DNA of 64,000 bases from Paramecium octaurelia (taxonomy: Eukaryota; Ciliophora; Oligohymenophorea; Peniculida; Parameciidae), in the NCBI GenBank assembly GCA_905182995.1, contig CAJJDP010000066.1, forward strand, positions 124,001 through 188,000, written 5' to 3'. Every line of letters begins with the position of its first letter. Within the stretch, counting starts at the first letter, position 1. This document shows, one piece after another, positions 62,180-64,000 of the stretch. Made by a program: the position numbers and the translations under genes. The notes beneath the pieces are model-generated. The model ran no database searches. It saw only the letters and a list, made by a program, of their open reading frames with translations, and was not told where the DNA came from.

Positions 62180-63141
62180 ATGGTACAACCAGCTAATTAC
62201 CCAGTATTAAATTTTGAAAAAGAATCCTTTATCCAAGATTAACCAGATCACATTATACATCATGACTATTTATAATAACAATAGTAATAGTAATAATAAC
62301 AATAGTAATAATAATAGTAATAGTAATAATACTAATAATAATAATAATAATAAGTAACTTAACAATAATAACCATATCAATAATTGGATACTAATCCCGC
62401 TTAAACACAATACATTTATGCAAATTAATAAATCGCCACTCCCTTTTTTTAACCAGGAGATTTAAATAATGACGAAATTATGATCGAAAAATTTAGAAGA
62501 AATCTAATCTATAAAATAAACTTCTTCTGGATCATCCAATAAACCATATAGATTATATTATGTATAATCAATATGGCAAGTTATTCGTACGATAGTTTGT
62601 TTTTTGATTACTCAACTGTGTAATATAGGGCAACAATTTATGTTTTTCTATTCTTTTCATTTGGATATATGATAGTTATCAGATTTGTAAAATCTATATG
62701 GAAAGTAATTTTATTTTATAAATATTAGATGAGAGGATATCAATCATTAATTTATCTTATTTATGCAATTGTATATTCAATTTTCATTAGTGGGATTGTC
62801 TCATCGAGCCGCTTAAGTTATTATCAAGAGAAAACTTACTTCTTAATTGGATTTCTTTACTTTATTGGAACTATAGGAATTTTAATAATGCTTATTTAAT
62901 TTTAATTTCAAATTAAAAAGTTTAAAGAAGAGGAGATGCGAATAAAAGGTACTTTCTATCTCAATATTAAGAATTCATAAAGAGTATCATAATTGGACCA
63001 ATCGGAATTCTATTTCTGATAACAGCCTTATTTGGTATTGATGCAGCTTCAATTTTATTACTTTATGAGCTTATTTGGTCCTATATCTTCACATTATTTT
63101 ATATAAATAGTTTGTTATAAGTCTACAGAGGAAAAGTATGA
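62180..63141 (+). CDS. Poly-Q plus multi-pass membrane protein, 312 aa
   Basis: ATG 62180 (MVQPANYPVLNFEKE), TGA 63139-63141, one 23-nt intron at 62949-62971; 313 codons. Residues about 30-60 are an almost pure Gln tract encoded by mixed CAA, TAA and TAG. After IEKFRRNLIYKINFFWIIQQ come about seven TM helices: IQIILCIINMASY, TIYVFLFFSFGYMIVI, LIYLIYAIVYSIFISGIV, YFLIGFLYFIGTIGILIML, SIIIGPIGILFLITALF, AASILLLYELIWSYIF. A charged-R-rich entry helix followed by seven TM helices fits TMBIM (Bax inhibitor-1)-like proteins; this is a suggestion only. Same general architecture as the gene at 56169. Confidence 0.75.
62266..62362 (+). repeat. Trinucleotide-like repeat encoding poly-glutamine
   Basis: Interleaved TAA, TAG and CAA triplets, with a few others, in frame with the membrane-protein gene. 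Because TAA and TAG are Gln here, what looks like a stop-ridden microsatellite is an uninterrupted Q tract. Confidence 0.85.
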
Positions 63142-63973
63142 TAATATTATTATTCAAATAGTTCAAGTTGAAAAGAGACTAGCATTTTGTTGGGGTTATT
63201 TTAGTATACATAAATATGATTATCCCTTGTATCCCATGATTTATAGTTATAAAAATAATATTTATAAAATATAACATCAAAAGTGACTATTGTTATTAAT
63301 TTAAACATTATTAAAAATGAATCTTAGATGATGTATTGATTATTTTAAATTAAGCAAAAATGAAGGAAAACTATTTCTCTCTAAATTAATCAAATTTGAA
63401 AATATTGATACTTAAAAAAATATTTTCAAATAAAATATCTTCAATATAATTAAGAACTTTAAAAAATATAAAACAAGAATAAAACTAATATAATGAAAAA
63501 TATTATCATAGTTTTTGAGTTAAACAATTTTCAACCCTTTTCATTTTGATGATTAAGTATTATCTCATTCAAAATTACATCATCTGTATTTTGTTAAAGA
63601 AAATACTATTTTATTTTAATTTCAATTACCATTAGGAAAGTTCTATGTTACTCTATGCTCTTTAAATTCAAATTGAATGTATTATTTAGGTAGTTGTCTC
63701 AAGTGCATCGGTCGTTAATATAGGTTTCTTAAAGAAATGGTCACTACAACAATAAGTATATATATATGCATCTCTTAAATATGTTTTTATGTCTATTAAG
63801 TATATAAAATTTCATATTTAATAATGAATAAATTTAACTTTATGGTTCTATTTAATAGTATGAATAATTTAGTTACTTAAACACTTATTGAATTATATAA
63901 TTATAATAAACTGCAATACTAAATGAATTTTAATAAATATCTGCTTTAATTACCTAAATTAACACCAATAACG
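63142..63973. other. AT-rich stretch with no supported gene
   Basis: About 830 bp of very AT-rich DNA; no coding frame or RNA gene seen on either strand. Confidence 0.45.
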
Positions 63974-64000
63974 ATGGATGACAGTTATAGATAGCTTGGA
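63974..64000 (+). CDS. Possible start of a rightward gene cut by the window edge
   Basis: An ATG at 63974 opens MDDSYRQLG and runs to the end of the window. The local rise in G/C after a long AT-rich stretch fits a gene start. Nine codons are not enough to identify it. Confidence 0.3.

Noticed and set aside
62260-62360. Simple AT-rich microsatellite full of stops
   Set aside because: In this genetic code it is an in-frame glutamine tract of a long, spliced membrane-protein gene.

Overview
This window is macronuclear-type DNA of an oligohymenophorean ciliate, almost certainly a Paramecium (P. tetraurelia-like). Long, clearly homologous reading frames are full of in-frame TAA and TAG (glutamine) and end only at TGA. 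Introns are tiny (20-38 nt, almost all GTA...TAG or GTA...AG) and must be removed to keep frames. The DNA is very AT-rich and genes are tightly packed on both strands, often a few tens of bases apart. Gene models below were spliced by eye; where I could count them, spliced lengths are multiples of three.

Layout. 1-7 kb: N-terminus of condensin SMC4, two unrecognised genes, a weak small gene, and a cysteine-rich GPI-type surface antigen. 7-15.3 kb: a 2,735-aa very-large-GTPase-like protein with a degenerate P-loop, a Cys/His cluster and a C-terminal VWA domain. 15.5-24.9 kb: a TPR protein with a J-like C-terminus, an EGF/TM/RING-H2 protein, a hybrid histidine kinase, an EF-hand protein and NAP1. 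24.9-32 kb: a coiled-coil protein, a secreted glutamine cyclotransferase, tRNA-Met(CAT), the complex I subunit NDUFA9 and a second hybrid histidine kinase. 33-36 kb: a cAMP-receptor-like 7TM protein followed closely by a cyclic-nucleotide phosphodiesterase. 36-42 kb: a tandem pair of unknown paralogues, a small gene, a Reb1/TTF1-like Myb protein, a small coiled-coil protein and a Cdc20/Cdh1 APC/C activator. 41.7-46.2 kb: a Nup155/Nup170-like nucleoporin, then a decayed gene.

47-52 kb holds an assembly seam. A 1,364-bp block (47765-49128) is repeated after 12 Ns (49141-50504). The repeat carries the end of one gene, a complete small gene and the start of V-ATPase subunit A; the intact V-ATPase A gene follows at 49884-51894. 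Five clustered silent differences suggest that the left contig end was finished with reads from a paralogue.

52-64 kb: a signal-peptide/TM protein, a coiled-coil protein, a decayed membrane-protein region, two Q-rich multi-TM proteins, a third hybrid histidine kinase and gene-poor AT-rich DNA.

Recurring themes are signalling (three hybrid histidine kinases, a CAR-like receptor, a PDE, an EF-hand protein), cell cycle and chromosomes (SMC4, Cdc20/Cdh1, NAP1, a Myb factor, a nucleoporin) and several decaying genes, as expected of a genome losing whole-genome-duplication copies.
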